From the NCBI GenBank assembly GCA_020638675.1, contig JACKID010000001.1, positions 1,302,001-1,366,000 of the forward strand: a stretch of DNA of 64,000 bases. Direction: 5' to 3'. The notes under the pieces were generated by a model that saw nothing but the letters and a program-made list of their open reading frames with translations, was not told the DNA's origin and searched no databases. Source of the stretch: Planctomycetota bacterium (lineage in GTDB: Bacteria > Planctomycetota > UBA8742 > UBA2392). Below, piece by piece: positions 27,058 through 35,658 of this stretch (the first letter of the stretch is position 1; the number at the start of each line of letters is the position of its first letter). The position numbers were made by a program, and so were the translations under genes.

Positions 27058-27663
27058 CTAGTTTTCAGGCGGCGGGTCGGAGAGACCAAGCTGTTTCTTC
27101 AAGGCCGCAAGCTCGGCGCGCAGCGCGGCGATTTCGGCGTCGCGTGAGTCGCCTTTCTCTTCGATCTGCTTGAGGCGTTCTTCCTGTGCGTCGATGCGCT
27201 CGCCCTGGGCCTTGAGCTGGTCGCGGATCTGCTGGCGCTCTTTCTCGGCGTCTTCGAGTTTGCCGCGGATCGCGTCGAGTTCGGCTTTGTGGCCGTCGAG
27301 CTCTTCCTGCATCTTCTGGCGCTTGGCTTCCTGCGCCTGGATGTCCTCGCGGTTTGCCGTGGTGTCGGATTGCAGCTTCTTGATCAACGCGTCCTGCAAC
27401 TCGAGCTTTCCCTCGGCGGTGGTGACGCGGCCCTTTACCTCCACCATCTCGTCCTCGAGCACTTCAATCTTCTTGCTCTGGACCTTGTCGTTGTCTTTCA
27501 GCGTGGTCACGTCGGTGCGGATTTCCTCGACGTCCTGCTTCGTGACGCGCTCGGTGGAGCCGACTTCGCTCTGGATGCGGTCATAGATCAGGTAGCCCGT
27601 GCCGCCGGCCAGGCCGAGCACGATCAGCACCAGTCCGCCTGTCAGCAACCGGATGTTGTTCAT
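27058..27663 (-). CDS. Membrane-anchored coiled-coil protein
   Basis: 201 residues. One N-terminal membrane helix (LTGGLVLIVLGLAGGTGYLI) is followed by an almost continuous coiled coil with heptads (EEIRTDVTTLKDNDKVQSKK; EELDGHKAELDAIRGKLEDA) and no other domain. It is the third gene downstream of ftsY on this strand and comes 13 bases after the Cys-pair protein, so it is likely part of the same transcript. A structural role in the envelope is a reasonable inference. Confidence 0.7.
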   Translation of the reverse strand: MNNIRLLTGGLVLIVLGLAGGTGYLIYDRIQSEVGSTERVTKQDVEEIRTDVTTLKDNDKVQSKKIEVLEDEMVEVKGRVTTAEGKLELQDALIKKLQSDTTANREDIQAQEAKRQKMQEELDGHKAELDAIRGKLEDAEKERQQIRDQLKAQGERIDAQEERLKQIEEKGDSRDAEIAALRAELAALKKQLGLSDPPPEN

Positions 27664-27676
27664 GGGGTTCTCCTGC

Positions 27677-28048
27677 CTATTTGTCCGGCTTGGCCGTCTT
27701 GTCGACCTTCCCTGATTCGCGCAAACGACGGCGTTCTTTCATGGTGATTTCGCGCTGGCGCAGCCTGTCGAGGATTTCGCGGATGTCGATCTCGCGGATT
27801 TCCACGTCTGCGCCGCAGTTGCCGCAGCTGATCTGTGACAGGTTGGACTCGTCGTTCTCGATCTCGACGCCTTCCTGCTCCTCGATGTAGAGGTTGCCAT
27901 TCGGCATCAGCATGCACGGGAACGTGAACGGGCGGGTGATCTTGAACTTGCCGCGGTCGCAGTCGCCGACGATGGTCGTCAGGTACTCATCGGGCAACCA
28001 GACCTTGCTTTTGACACAACACAGGACGCGGTCCTTGGCCACGATCAC
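27677..28048 (-). CDS. Small protein with a CGNC metal-binding-like motif
   Basis: 123 residues, soluble, no known family. The N-terminus has VLCCVKSK and GDCDRGKFKI, and the middle has SCGNCGADVEI, a CxxC pair. Other cysteines (FPCML) might complete a zinc or iron site. The C-terminal third is charged and helical (REILDRLRQREITMKERRRL). The start overlaps the stop of the giant sigma/FecR fusion gene by 4 bases, so the two are translated in a coupled way, which suggests a functional link. Confidence 0.6.
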   Translation of the reverse strand: MIVAKDRVLCCVKSKVWLPDEYLTTIVGDCDRGKFKITRPFTFPCMLMPNGNLYIEEQEGVEIENDESNLSQISCGNCGADVEIREIDIREILDRLRQREITMKERRRLRESGKVDKTAKPDK

Positions 28049-31000
28049 TCTTTCATTGCGGGCGCGGGCTGCAGGTTCGAGGGCGAAAGTTCGGCAATCG
28101 CCTCAAAACCCTGCTTGCCAAGCGCCTCCGACAGGTAGGCCTTCCAGCGGTCGTCAATCCGGGCAAGCGCGTCTGCACCGGCGCCGGACTGCACAGCGAC
28201 ATAATAGCATACATCCGTCTTGCCGTCAGATTCCGCCTCAAGCCCCGCGTCGTAGTACAGCTTCCAAAGGGCTTCCAGCACCGCCTTGCGCAGCCGCGCG
28301 CCTTCGTCGCCGGTGAAGGGCTTGTACTGCTCGCCCGCGTAGTCAGGGCAGTAGCCCTTCAGCAAGTCGACCGCCTGCAACCCGGCCGCGACGGCGGCCT
28401 CGCGGAACCTGTCCTGCGCGGCCTTCTGCTCATGCGCGAAGGTCTCGTCTTCAAGCAATCCGCGCGCACGCACGAACTCGTAGGCGTCGATGCGACGTGA
28501 CAGTGACTCATACTCGGCGTTCAGCGTGTCGTGGTTCACCACAAGGTTCGAGCCTGCGATCTGGTCGCGCTGTGTGACCACCGCGGCGCGGTCTTTCTCG
28601 TGGCGCTGGATGTCGTCGGATATCGCCTGGTAGCGCCCGCGTTCGGCCTTCTTGTCCGCGATCGTCTGCTTTGCGGCCTCGGCCTTGTCGATTGTGGCGA
28701 GCTCTTTGCCGAGTTCTTCACGCTTGGGCTCGGCTTCGGCGTCAAGGGCGGCGGCCTTTTCCTCGACCACCTTCAGCTCCGCCTTTGCCGTGCTCAGCGC
28801 GGCGTCGGATTCGGCGCGCTTCGTGTCGAGCAGCGCGCGTGCGACCTTTGCATCCTGCTGCACTTTCTGTGCCGACTCGGCAACCGAGACGGCCTTGGTG
28901 GCGTCGGCCACCGCCTGCGAGGCTTCGTCGCGACGCGATGTTGCGTCGGCTGATTTCTTTTGCGCGTCCTCCACAGAGGCCGCCTTCTGGTCGATGGTGA
29001 CCTGCGCCTTGTCCAGCGCAGACGCCGCGGTGTCGGCCGCCGCCTTGGCGTTGTCTGCCGCGGCGATGGCGCTGCTGAGCTTGTCGGCGGCCGTCTTGGC
29101 CGCTGCTTTTGCGTCGTCGAGGTCTTTCTGTTTGGCCGCGCGTCCGGGATCGTCAGCGGGCATTGCATCGAGCTCGGCCTTGATGCGCTCGACTTCCGCG
29201 TCTGCTGCTTCCGACTCGGCCTGTGCCGTGCCGCGCGCCGTCACGGCATCGACGAGCGCGTCGTCGGCGTCATCCTTGGCGGTCTGCAGACCGGCCAGCG
29301 GCTTCCTGGCATCCGCGAGCGCCTTCTCAGCCGCGGCCAGCGCCTCGTCCGCCAGCTTCACTTCGCTCTTGATGGTCTCCAGCGCCAGCTGCGCGGCGGC
29401 CAGCGCGCTCTTTGCATCTTCCACCTGGGTCTCGGCCGTCGCCAGCTTCGCAGCGGTGTAGACGTTGGCGGCAAGCTGCTGGTCTACTTCATCCAGCGCC
29501 GCCTGCGAGTCGTCCACGGCCTTTCGGAGCGCGGGCAGCTTGCGCTTTTCAACGTCGATCTTCTGGTCGAGGGCGTTGAGCTTGATCTTGAGCAACTCGA
29601 CACGCGCCTTGGCGTCGTCGCCGGCGCGGACGTCCTTCTCGAGCTCGGCAATCTGATTGTCGTAGAGCGCGCGCTCGCTGCCGTCGGCGTCGTAGAAGTC
29701 GGAGGCCTTCAGCTTCGCGATCTCCGCGTCGTGCTCGTCGATTGCTTTCTGCAGCGTGGCAATGTCCGCCTCGAGCAGGATGGCGCGGGTCAGTTCCTCG
29801 CCGCGGCTTTCCAGCTCGTCGCGGAAGCGCGAGATGGGCGCGCTGAGCGTTTTGGCCGCGTTGCCCAGCGTCGGGTATACGCCCGTTGCGGCCTGTCGCC
29901 GCCAGTGGCCGATGATGCCAAGGATATCGTCCTTGGCCGCGACGAGTGCCTTGTCGGACATCGACGCGGTGCCTTCCCCCTTCGGGTGGCCCTCTTCGCG
30001 TTGCAGCCGGGCGGCGGCATCTTCAATGGCCGTGCGCATGATGTTTTCAAACTCGACGATCTCGCGCGGGCCGTCGCGCTGAATCTCCTCGGCGCGCATG
30101 GCCTCAAGCTTTTGCGCCAGGGCGCGGAGCGCGCGATCGACCACCAGCAGGTTGTTCTCCGCACGCAGCGGGTAGCTCTCAGTGTTCAGCCAGTGCAGGC
30201 GGTTCTTGAAGCGCTCATCGGCGCCGATGCGCAGCACGCGGAAATCTTCCATGCCGCGCACGCCCACCAGCGGGGGCTGCCCGTCAAAGAACATGGCCCA
30301 CTGCCCGCGGTTCACGAGCAGCTTCTCGCCGTTCGGCTTGCCGGCATTGAGCGAGCCGTGGAACACGCGGACAATCGCTTGCGCCTTCACGTCCACCCGT
30401 GCAAGCGACAGCGCGACGCGCTCGCTGCCGCGCACCACGGTGAGCTTGAGCCCCTCGCCGGGCTTGAGCGTGGCGACCGCGGCCATCAGGTCGTCGCGGG
30501 CGCTGATTGCGATGCCCTCGATACTCTCGATGCGGTCGCCTTCTTCGAGCCCGGGCTCCGCGAATCGGAACCCGGCAAAACTCAGCATGGCCGATTGCGC
30601 CGAAAGCCCGCCCTGCCCCGGCTCAAAGCCCGCGGCGAACGCACGCAGCCTTTCACGCTCGAGGTTGTCGGGCAGCATGTTTGCGGTGGTCGGGCCGACG
30701 ATCAGGTCGAAGTCCGCCCCGCCGGAGCTGCCAACCTCGAACACCTGTTCCGGCGACACCGGGAATTCGATTACGAATGCGTGCCCGGCCGACGTGAAAC
30801 GGCCCCAGATTTCTCCGGACTCGAGCCCCATGACCTGGCGGGCGGCGTCACGCGGCTCAAGCAACTTCAGCTTGCTGCCGGGCGCCATCAGGACGCGATT
30901 GGCGTCGTCCAGCACCAGGCGGGCCTGCGTGTCTTCAGGCGTTTCCACCGTCTCGCCCACTTTCAGGCGGGCGTCGGTGGGCATCTTGGGCGTGCCTACC

Positions 31001-31989
31001 ACGGGCGTTATGGTGACTTCCGGCGGCGCGATGTATGCGCCGACGCTGTGGAACATCAGCATGATCGCCGCGATGCCGACCACCTGCAGCCAGAGTGCAG
31101 CCACCGGCGGCAGTGCCAGCGCGTGGTGGGGGTTGCGGGCGCGAACGTTGACGGCGATGGACGACAACTCGTACGGCGCGCTGTCGAACAGCTCGCGGAT
31201 GCTGTCGCCTTGCGAGCGCAACTCATCCAGCCGCTTCTGCGCGATCTTGTCCTTGATGATGCTGCGCTCGAACTTGGCCGTTTCGTCTTCCGGCATGCGC
31301 CCGTCGATGTAGCGGCGCATGGTTGTGTCCTTCGGATCGGCCGAGCCTCGCCCGCGGCGGGCCATGCCCTGCGACAGGTTGTTCGCCGCCTTGCCGAGCA
31401 TCTCTTCAATCTGCGTCGGCGTCAGCCCGGCCCAGCGCGCGATGACCTCCGGGCTGAAGCCCAGCCGGAAGTGCAGGCACAGCAGCTCGCGCTCGGCGGC
31501 GTTGACGTGATACGCCTGGCTGGCCTTGCGCGGGCCGAGCCCGGGGATGCTGTCGCCCTTGATCTTCAGCTGGTCGTTGTCGCGGACCGCGCGGTACTTG
31601 CCCTCGCTGATGCCGGCCGTGAGCTCGGCCTCGGACATCTTCGTCTTTTCGAGCACTTCCTTGAAGTTGTAGCTGGTGGTGGCCTTGGTCGGCTTGGCCT
31701 CGCCATCGAGCACGTCACGATAGCGCGCGCGCACTGTGTGGAGCGCGGACTCAATCACGTATTCGAACACCTGCTCGTCCGATTGCGCGCGGGCCGTGGT
31801 ACGTGCCTGCGAGATGACGTCGACGAGGATGTCCTCGACCAGTTTTTCAAACGGCGGCGAGCGGTCGGGAATCAGCGCGGTTGCGTAATCGACTACAGGC
31901 TTGGCAAAGCGGCGCAACACGCGATTCACGCCGCCCGGGCGGCCGGCGAGCAGGTCTCGCACTTCGCGTGGTGATTCGGCAACGGTCAA
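28045..31989 (-). CDS. Sigma-like/anti-sigma-like/FecR/PDZ/coiled-coil fusion protein
   Basis: 1,314 residues. In order: a region like the sigma-70 region 2 (about 40-100; FEKLVEDILVDVISQARTTA), a second helical region like sigma region 4 (about 160-205; NAAERELLCLHFRLGFSPEVIARWAGLTPTQIEEML), an anti-sigma-like helical hairpin without the zinc His/Cys (about 225-270; MRRYIDGRMPEDETAKFE), a membrane helix (about 295-320), a FecR-like beta domain (about 335-430; ARLVLDDANRVLMAPGSKLKLL), a PDZ-like domain (about 465-535; GFRFAEPGLEEGDRIESIEG), a second globular segment (about 550-610), and then a very long Ala/Lys/Glu coiled coil (about 720-1140) with a helical tail. Together these read as a sensor whose external FecR/PDZ parts feed a cytoplasmic transcription factor. 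The sigma assignment is by pattern and is unproven. Starts 2 bases after ftsY. Confidence 0.6.
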   Translation of the reverse strand: MTVAESPREVRDLLAGRPGGVNRVLRRFAKPVVDYATALIPDRSPPFEKLVEDILVDVISQARTTARAQSDEQVFEYVIESALHTVRARYRDVLDGEAKPTKATTSYNFKEVLEKTKMSEAELTAGISEGKYRAVRDNDQLKIKGDSIPGLGPRKASQAYHVNAAERELLCLHFRLGFSPEVIARWAGLTPTQIEEMLGKAANNLSQGMARRGRGSADPKDTTMRRYIDGRMPEDETAKFERSIIKDKIAQKRLDELRSQGDSIRELFDSAPYELSSIAVNVRARNPHHALALPPVAALWLQVVGIAAIMLMFHSVGAYIAPPEVTITPVVGTPKMPTDARLKVGETVETPEDTQARLVLDDANRVLMAPGSKLKLLEPRDAARQVMGLESGEIWGRFTSAGHAFVIEFPVSPEQVFEVGSSGGADFDLIVGPTTANMLPDNLERERLRAFAAGFEPGQGGLSAQSAMLSFAGFRFAEPGLEEGDRIESIEGIAISARDDLMAAVATLKPGEGLKLTVVRGSERVALSLARVDVKAQAIVRVFHGSLNAGKPNGEKLLVNRGQWAMFFDGQPPLVGVRGMEDFRVLRIGADERFKNRLHWLNTESYPLRAENNLLVVDRALRALAQKLEAMRAEEIQRDGPREIVEFENIMRTAIEDAAARLQREEGHPKGEGTASMSDKALVAAKDDILGIIGHWRRQAATGVYPTLGNAAKTLSAPISRFRDELESRGEELTRAILLEADIATLQKAIDEHDAEIAKLKASDFYDADGSERALYDNQIAELEKDVRAGDDAKARVELLKIKLNALDQKIDVEKRKLPALRKAVDDSQAALDEVDQQLAANVYTAAKLATAETQVEDAKSALAAAQLALETIKSEVKLADEALAAAEKALADARKPLAGLQTAKDDADDALVDAVTARGTAQAESEAADAEVERIKAELDAMPADDPGRAAKQKDLDDAKAAAKTAADKLSSAIAAADNAKAAADTAASALDKAQVTIDQKAASVEDAQKKSADATSRRDEASQAVADATKAVSVAESAQKVQQDAKVARALLDTKRAESDAALSTAKAELKVVEEKAAALDAEAEPKREELGKELATIDKAEAAKQTIADKKAERGRYQAISDDIQRHEKDRAAVVTQRDQIAGSNLVVNHDTLNAEYESLSRRIDAYEFVRARGLLEDETFAHEQKAAQDRFREAAVAAGLQAVDLLKGYCPDYAGEQYKPFTGDEGARLRKAVLEALWKLYYDAGLEAESDGKTDVCYYVAVQSGAGADALARIDDRWKAYLSEALGKQGFEAIAELSPSNLQPAPAMKE

Positions 31990-31991
31990 GA

Positions 31992-33029
31992 TCAGTCCGT
32001 TTCGTTTTCTGCGCTCAGGGATTCCAGGTCAAACAACGCTTCGACGAACTGGTCCGCGTCGAAGGGCTGCATGTCTTCCAGTTTCTCGCCTAGCCCGACA
32101 AATTTCACGGGTACTTCTACTTTTTCGTTGATGCTGAGTACCGCGCCGCCCTTGGCCGTGCCGTCCAGCTTTGCCAGGAACAGCCCGGTCACTTCCGCCG
32201 CTTCCTTGAACATCTCGGCCTGCACGACGGCATTCTGCCCGGTCGTTGCATCTAGTACGAGAATGGTCTCATGCGGTGCACCTTCTATTTGCTTGGCGCG
32301 GCAGGCGTTGCGAATCTTGCGCAACTCATCCATCAGGTTTTTCTGCGTGTGCAGGCGCCCGGCCGTGTCCACCAGCAGCACGTCGGCGCCGATCTCGATG
32401 GCGCGCTCCGCGCCCTTGTGGGCGACGCTGGCGGGGTCGGCCTTTTCTGAGCCTGTAACGATCTCGCAGCCGATGCGCTCAGACCATGTCTCAAGCTGCT
32501 TCACCGCCGCCGCGCGGAAGGTATCCGCGGCCGCCAGCACGGTGTGGTGTCCCGACTTTTCCAGGAACCAGGCGAGCTTGGCGACGCTGGTGGTTTTTCC
32601 CGCGCCGTTCACGCCCACCACGAGGATGACCGTGGGGCCTTTGTCGGCGAACTTGAGCTTGTTGCCGCGGTGCGTGAGGCGGTGTTTCAGGTCTTTGCGC
32701 AGGAAGGGGACGATGTCGCTGGTCGTCTCGATCTTGCCGCTTTTCCACGCGCTGCGAAGCACGCCCATGAGGAAGTCGCTGGTCTCGACGCCGAAGTCGG
32801 CTTCGATCATTGCCTCTTCAATGGTCTCGAGCACGTCGTCGTCAATCTTCTGCCCGAGCCCGACCGCGCCAAGAACCTTGCGGTTCAGCACCATGCGGGT
32901 GCGCAATATCGCCTTGGTCAACTTGGCCAGCATGCCTTTCTTCTCAGGCTGCGGCGCGTCGACTTCGTCCGCCTTGGCGGGGGCTGCGGCCGGTGGGTCC
33001 TCTTTCTTCTTCTTTGAGAACAATCCCAC
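31992..33029 (-). CDS. ftsY: FtsY, signal recognition particle receptor
   Basis: 345 residues. GTPase partner of Ffh/SRP in co-translational targeting to the membrane. A short charged N-terminal region (KKKKEDPPAAAPAKADE) precedes the NG domain: N-domain helices, then P-loop GVNGAGKTTSVAKLA, VLAAADTFRAAA, DVLLVDTAGR and the TKLDG-equivalent LAKLDGTAKGGAVLSI, then GVGEKLEDMQPF-type closing motif. GTG start. The upstream nusB gene ends 3 bases before it. Identity is certain from the NG motifs. Confidence 0.97.
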   Translation of the reverse strand: MGLFSKKKKEDPPAAAPAKADEVDAPQPEKKGMLAKLTKAILRTRMVLNRKVLGAVGLGQKIDDDVLETIEEAMIEADFGVETSDFLMGVLRSAWKSGKIETTSDIVPFLRKDLKHRLTHRGNKLKFADKGPTVILVVGVNGAGKTTSVAKLAWFLEKSGHHTVLAAADTFRAAAVKQLETWSERIGCEIVTGSEKADPASVAHKGAERAIEIGADVLLVDTAGRLHTQKNLMDELRKIRNACRAKQIEGAPHETILVLDATTGQNAVVQAEMFKEAAEVTGLFLAKLDGTAKGGAVLSINEKVEVPVKFVGLGEKLEDMQPFDADQFVEALFDLESLSAENETD

Positions 33030-33032
33030 GGG

Positions 33033-33473
33033 CTAGACCTTTTCGGGGCAGCGTGTCTGGAAGATCTTGTCCAGCACCCCGTTAACGAAGGCGCCCGACT
33101 TCTCGGTTGAGTATTTCTTGGCCAGCTCGACGGCCTCGTTGATTGTGACCTTGGGCGGCACATCGTGCATGTACAGCAGCTCGTAGACGCCCATACGCAG
33201 GATGGCGCGATCGATCACTGGCATGCGGCTGACCTGCCAGTTCACGGCGACTTCCTGGATGGCGGCGTCGAGTTCATCCCGGTCCTTCATTACCCCGTCG
33301 GCGATTTCGCCGGCAAGGGTAGCGAGGCGCGGATCATTCGGCTCCATGTCGAGGACGTCGCGGCGCTGCTCGTCAATCTGTTCGGGGCGGCTGAGGTCGG
33401 ATACGTAAAGGAGTTTCAGCGCCAGTTCGCGGGCGAGGGTGCGGGAATCGGCCTGGTCGCTCGAGCCTTCCAT
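33033..33473 (-). CDS. nusB: NusB, transcription antitermination factor
   Basis: 146 residues from ATG at 33473 (MEGSSDQADSRT), which starts just before the conserved RTLARELALKLLYVSDL; the longer frame has no support. Middle and end carry the NusB signature: MPVIDRAILRMGVYELLYM, PPKVTINEAVELAKKYS and GAFVNGVLDKI. NusB-NusE loads on boxA RNA in rRNA leader antitermination. Located between ribH and ftsY, a common arrangement. Confidence 0.95.
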   Translation of the reverse strand: MEGSSDQADSRTLARELALKLLYVSDLSRPEQIDEQRRDVLDMEPNDPRLATLAGEIADGVMKDRDELDAAIQEVAVNWQVSRMPVIDRAILRMGVYELLYMHDVPPKVTINEAVELAKKYSTEKSGAFVNGVLDKIFQTRCPEKV

Positions 33474-33515
33474 CGGCACGTGTATACCAAACCGGGACGC
33501 AGCGGAAACTACCAA

Positions 33516-34004
33516 CTACTTCACGTTGCGCAGCAGGTTGACCATCTCAATGGCGGTGACGGCCGCCTCGAAGCCCTTGTTGCCCATCTTGCTCCCGCAG
33601 CGTTCGATGGCCTGCTCGAGGTTCTCGGTGGTGATCACGCCGAAGATACACGGCACGCCGGTCTTGATGCCGACTTGCCCGATGCCCTTTGCGGCTTCGC
33701 CGGCGACGTATTCAAAGTGCGCAGTGTTGCCGCGGATGACGGCGCCCAGGCAGATCACGGCGTCGTACTTGCCGCTCTCGGCGAGCTTGAGGGCCGCGAC
33801 AGGGATCTCGAAGGCGCCGGGCACCCAGACCAGGCTGGCCTTGCCGACGTCGCCGCCGTGGCGCTTGATGGCGTCGAACGCGCCGCTGACCAGGTGAGAG
33901 ACGAGGAATTCGTTGAAGCGACTGGCGACGATGGCGAAACGCGCGTTGCCGGCGATGAGGTCGCCTTCGATCACTCGCGGCTCGGATTTCTTGTTGTCTG
34001 CCAA
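33516..34004 (-). CDS. ribH: RibH, lumazine synthase
   Basis: 162 residues from a TTG at 34004 (GGAGAGG just upstream); the ATG 99 bases upstream would add a leader with no similarity to the family. 6,7-dimethyl-8-ribityllumazine synthase makes the riboflavin precursor and forms shells. Recognised by IVASRFNEFLVSHLVSGAFD, VPGAFEIPVAAL, CLGAVIRGNTAHFEYV and GVPCIFGVITTENLEQA. First gene of the ribH-nusB-ftsY run. I see no FMN riboswitch upstream. Confidence 0.95.
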   Translation of the reverse strand: MADNKKSEPRVIEGDLIAGNARFAIVASRFNEFLVSHLVSGAFDAIKRHGGDVGKASLVWVPGAFEIPVAALKLAESGKYDAVICLGAVIRGNTAHFEYVAGEAAKGIGQVGIKTGVPCIFGVITTENLEQAIERCGSKMGNKGFEAAVTAIEMVNLLRNVK

Positions 34005-34396
34005 GTGCCTCTCCGGTGTGTCAGTAATGAAAGCGGGCGCGAATTGTATGGAAGGACGGATTTCCGGGCAACCAGTTGACCCTGCGCCCTTTGGGCGTAG
34101 CATTGAAGCACCCCGAAAGTCCCCTCCTATTATTATGATGCGTGTTTGTGCGTTCGTTCGCGCGTGAAGCCGGTGGAAGCATTGGAACTACCGTCCCGGC
34201 GCTATGTGTAAAAACTGCACACACGGTGGATACGTTGGTTCCGAGACGGTTTCACAAAGGCTTTGAAAACAGGCATTTGCGCCGTTCAAAAGTTTTGGCA
34301 CGGCGTGCGCTAACAGGCAGTTGTTACAAGTGTGGCAGCACCCCGAGTATGACCCCGAGCCCGATGAAAGTCGGATTCTGAAGCCAGGAGAGACTT
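34005..34396. other. Divergent intergenic region, no gene seen
   Basis: This 392-base gap between ribH (reverse) and the 402-residue lipoprotein (forward) must hold both promoters. The half near ribH has an AT-rich patch (TATTATTATGATG, 34128-34140). The half near the lipoprotein contains a TTGGCACGGCG region and TTGTTACAAG. No -35/-10 pair is convincing, and I see no coding frame or RNA gene. Confidence 0.55.
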
Positions 34397-35605
34397 ATGA
34401 AGCGTGTAGCGGTTCTTATGACTCTTGGAGTTGTCCTGCTTGCAGGCTGCGGCTCCGGCGGCATTGAATTCAATGGCGTTCGTCAGGTTGAACAGTTCCC
34501 GATCCGGAAGACCCCGATCGTGCACTACAACCTGCCGTCCGAAGTGATCGACCCGATCACCGGCAACGCCGACGTGGACGTCGCCGCTTTCAACTCCATC
34601 AACCTTCAGGTGACCGACTTCGTCGAACAGGCGACGCCCGGCCACGACCTTTGGGCGATGGCGATGATGGACCTGTGCACGGACAACCCGACCTGCCCGG
34701 TTGCGCCGGTCGAGGACTGGACCTACACGCTGACCAGTTACAAGACGCCGGGTCCTTCGTGGCCCGATCCGACGGTTACGGGAACGGGCATTAACCCGAT
34801 CCTGTACATCGCTGCCTGGACGCTTTCGCTTCAGCACCAGTGGTTCCTGCGCGAAGTGAACGGCTCGGCGATTGTTCCGGCGGTCGTCGGTCAGCCGCCC
34901 GTTCGCTATGAGAGTGTCGAGTTTTCCTCAATGGCGATCAGCATCATTGAGGGCGCGCAGATCGTGACGCCGTTCTCGCCGCTGTACACGAACCTTGGTG
35001 TATCCGCCCAGCAGGAGGCGATACCGGCGGGCCCGGCCGGTACCGGCTCGAATGGTGTTGAACAGATTATCGTGCCGGCCACCAACGTGATCGACTACGG
35101 CTACAACGGTTTGGGCGCACCGCAGGGCCTGCTTGCAGTTTCCTGGCAGGAGGCACCGGCCGAGAACAAGCACATCGAAATGTCCATTGGCTCGCTTCAG
35201 GGTGTGCCGGTTCCCTGCTACTTCGGTGGCGGCGGCACCATCCAGGCCGGTGGTGGCGTGTACCACAAGCGCTTCTCTGACAACTGGCAGCAGACGACGT
35301 CGGGCACCAACTCGACGATCGACTTCGACGACGGCGTGAACTACTCCTACTACCTGGCCTGCGTCGGCAACCACCTGATCGGCTACGGTATCGGGCTGAT
35401 TGACAGCGCCTATGCCCTTCCGGGCGCAGTCAACAACCAGGAAGACATCATGAACCTCAGCGTCGTCCTTGACATGACGGCGTTCATCGCCGCGGGCAAG
35501 GAATTCCAGTTCGTTGTGGAAGACCTGCTCCGGATGCAGGACACCGTGAACGGCGACTTCATGAACCCGGGCATCCTCAGCACTCTGCCGGGAACGTACC
35601 GCTAG
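34397..35605 (+). CDS. Secreted lipoprotein of unknown family
   Basis: 402 residues with a lipobox (VVLLAGCGSGG, Cys 18), so lipid-anchored. Good ribosome binding site (GGAGAG). The sequence is beta-rich with many aromatic and glycine residues, and contains a Cys pair near residues 93 and 100 (LCTDNPTCPVAPVEDWTYTL) that may form a disulfide. No family is recognised. It begins a run of four secreted-protein genes on this strand that ends at the terminator at 39.5 kb; the runs of strong codons (CTG, GGC, AAC) suggest good expression. Confidence 0.6.
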   Translation: MKRVAVLMTLGVVLLAGCGSGGIEFNGVRQVEQFPIRKTPIVHYNLPSEVIDPITGNADVDVAAFNSINLQVTDFVEQATPGHDLWAMAMMDLCTDNPTCPVAPVEDWTYTLTSYKTPGPSWPDPTVTGTGINPILYIAAWTLSLQHQWFLREVNGSAIVPAVVGQPPVRYESVEFSSMAISIIEGAQIVTPFSPLYTNLGVSAQQEAIPAGPAGTGSNGVEQIIVPATNVIDYGYNGLGAPQGLLAVSWQEAPAENKHIEMSIGSLQGVPVPCYFGGGGTIQAGGGVYHKRFSDNWQQTTSGTNSTIDFDDGVNYSYYLACVGNHLIGYGIGLIDSAYALPGAVNNQEDIMNLSVVLDMTAFIAAGKEFQFVVEDLLRMQDTVNGDFMNPGILSTLPGTYR

Positions 35606-35658
35606 GTCTTGTTGAACCAGAGATGACGCCGCGTGTGTCGCGGATAAAGGAAACGAAA

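Noticed and set aside
28960..31974. A 1,004-codon forward frame opposite the sigma/FecR fusion gene
   Set aside because: It is the mirror of the coding strand. The reverse frame has recognisable membrane, PDZ and coiled-coil parts, the forward one has none.
33960..34140. Possible FMN riboswitch before ribH
   Set aside because: None of the conserved FMN aptamer segments were visible in the reverse-strand leader.
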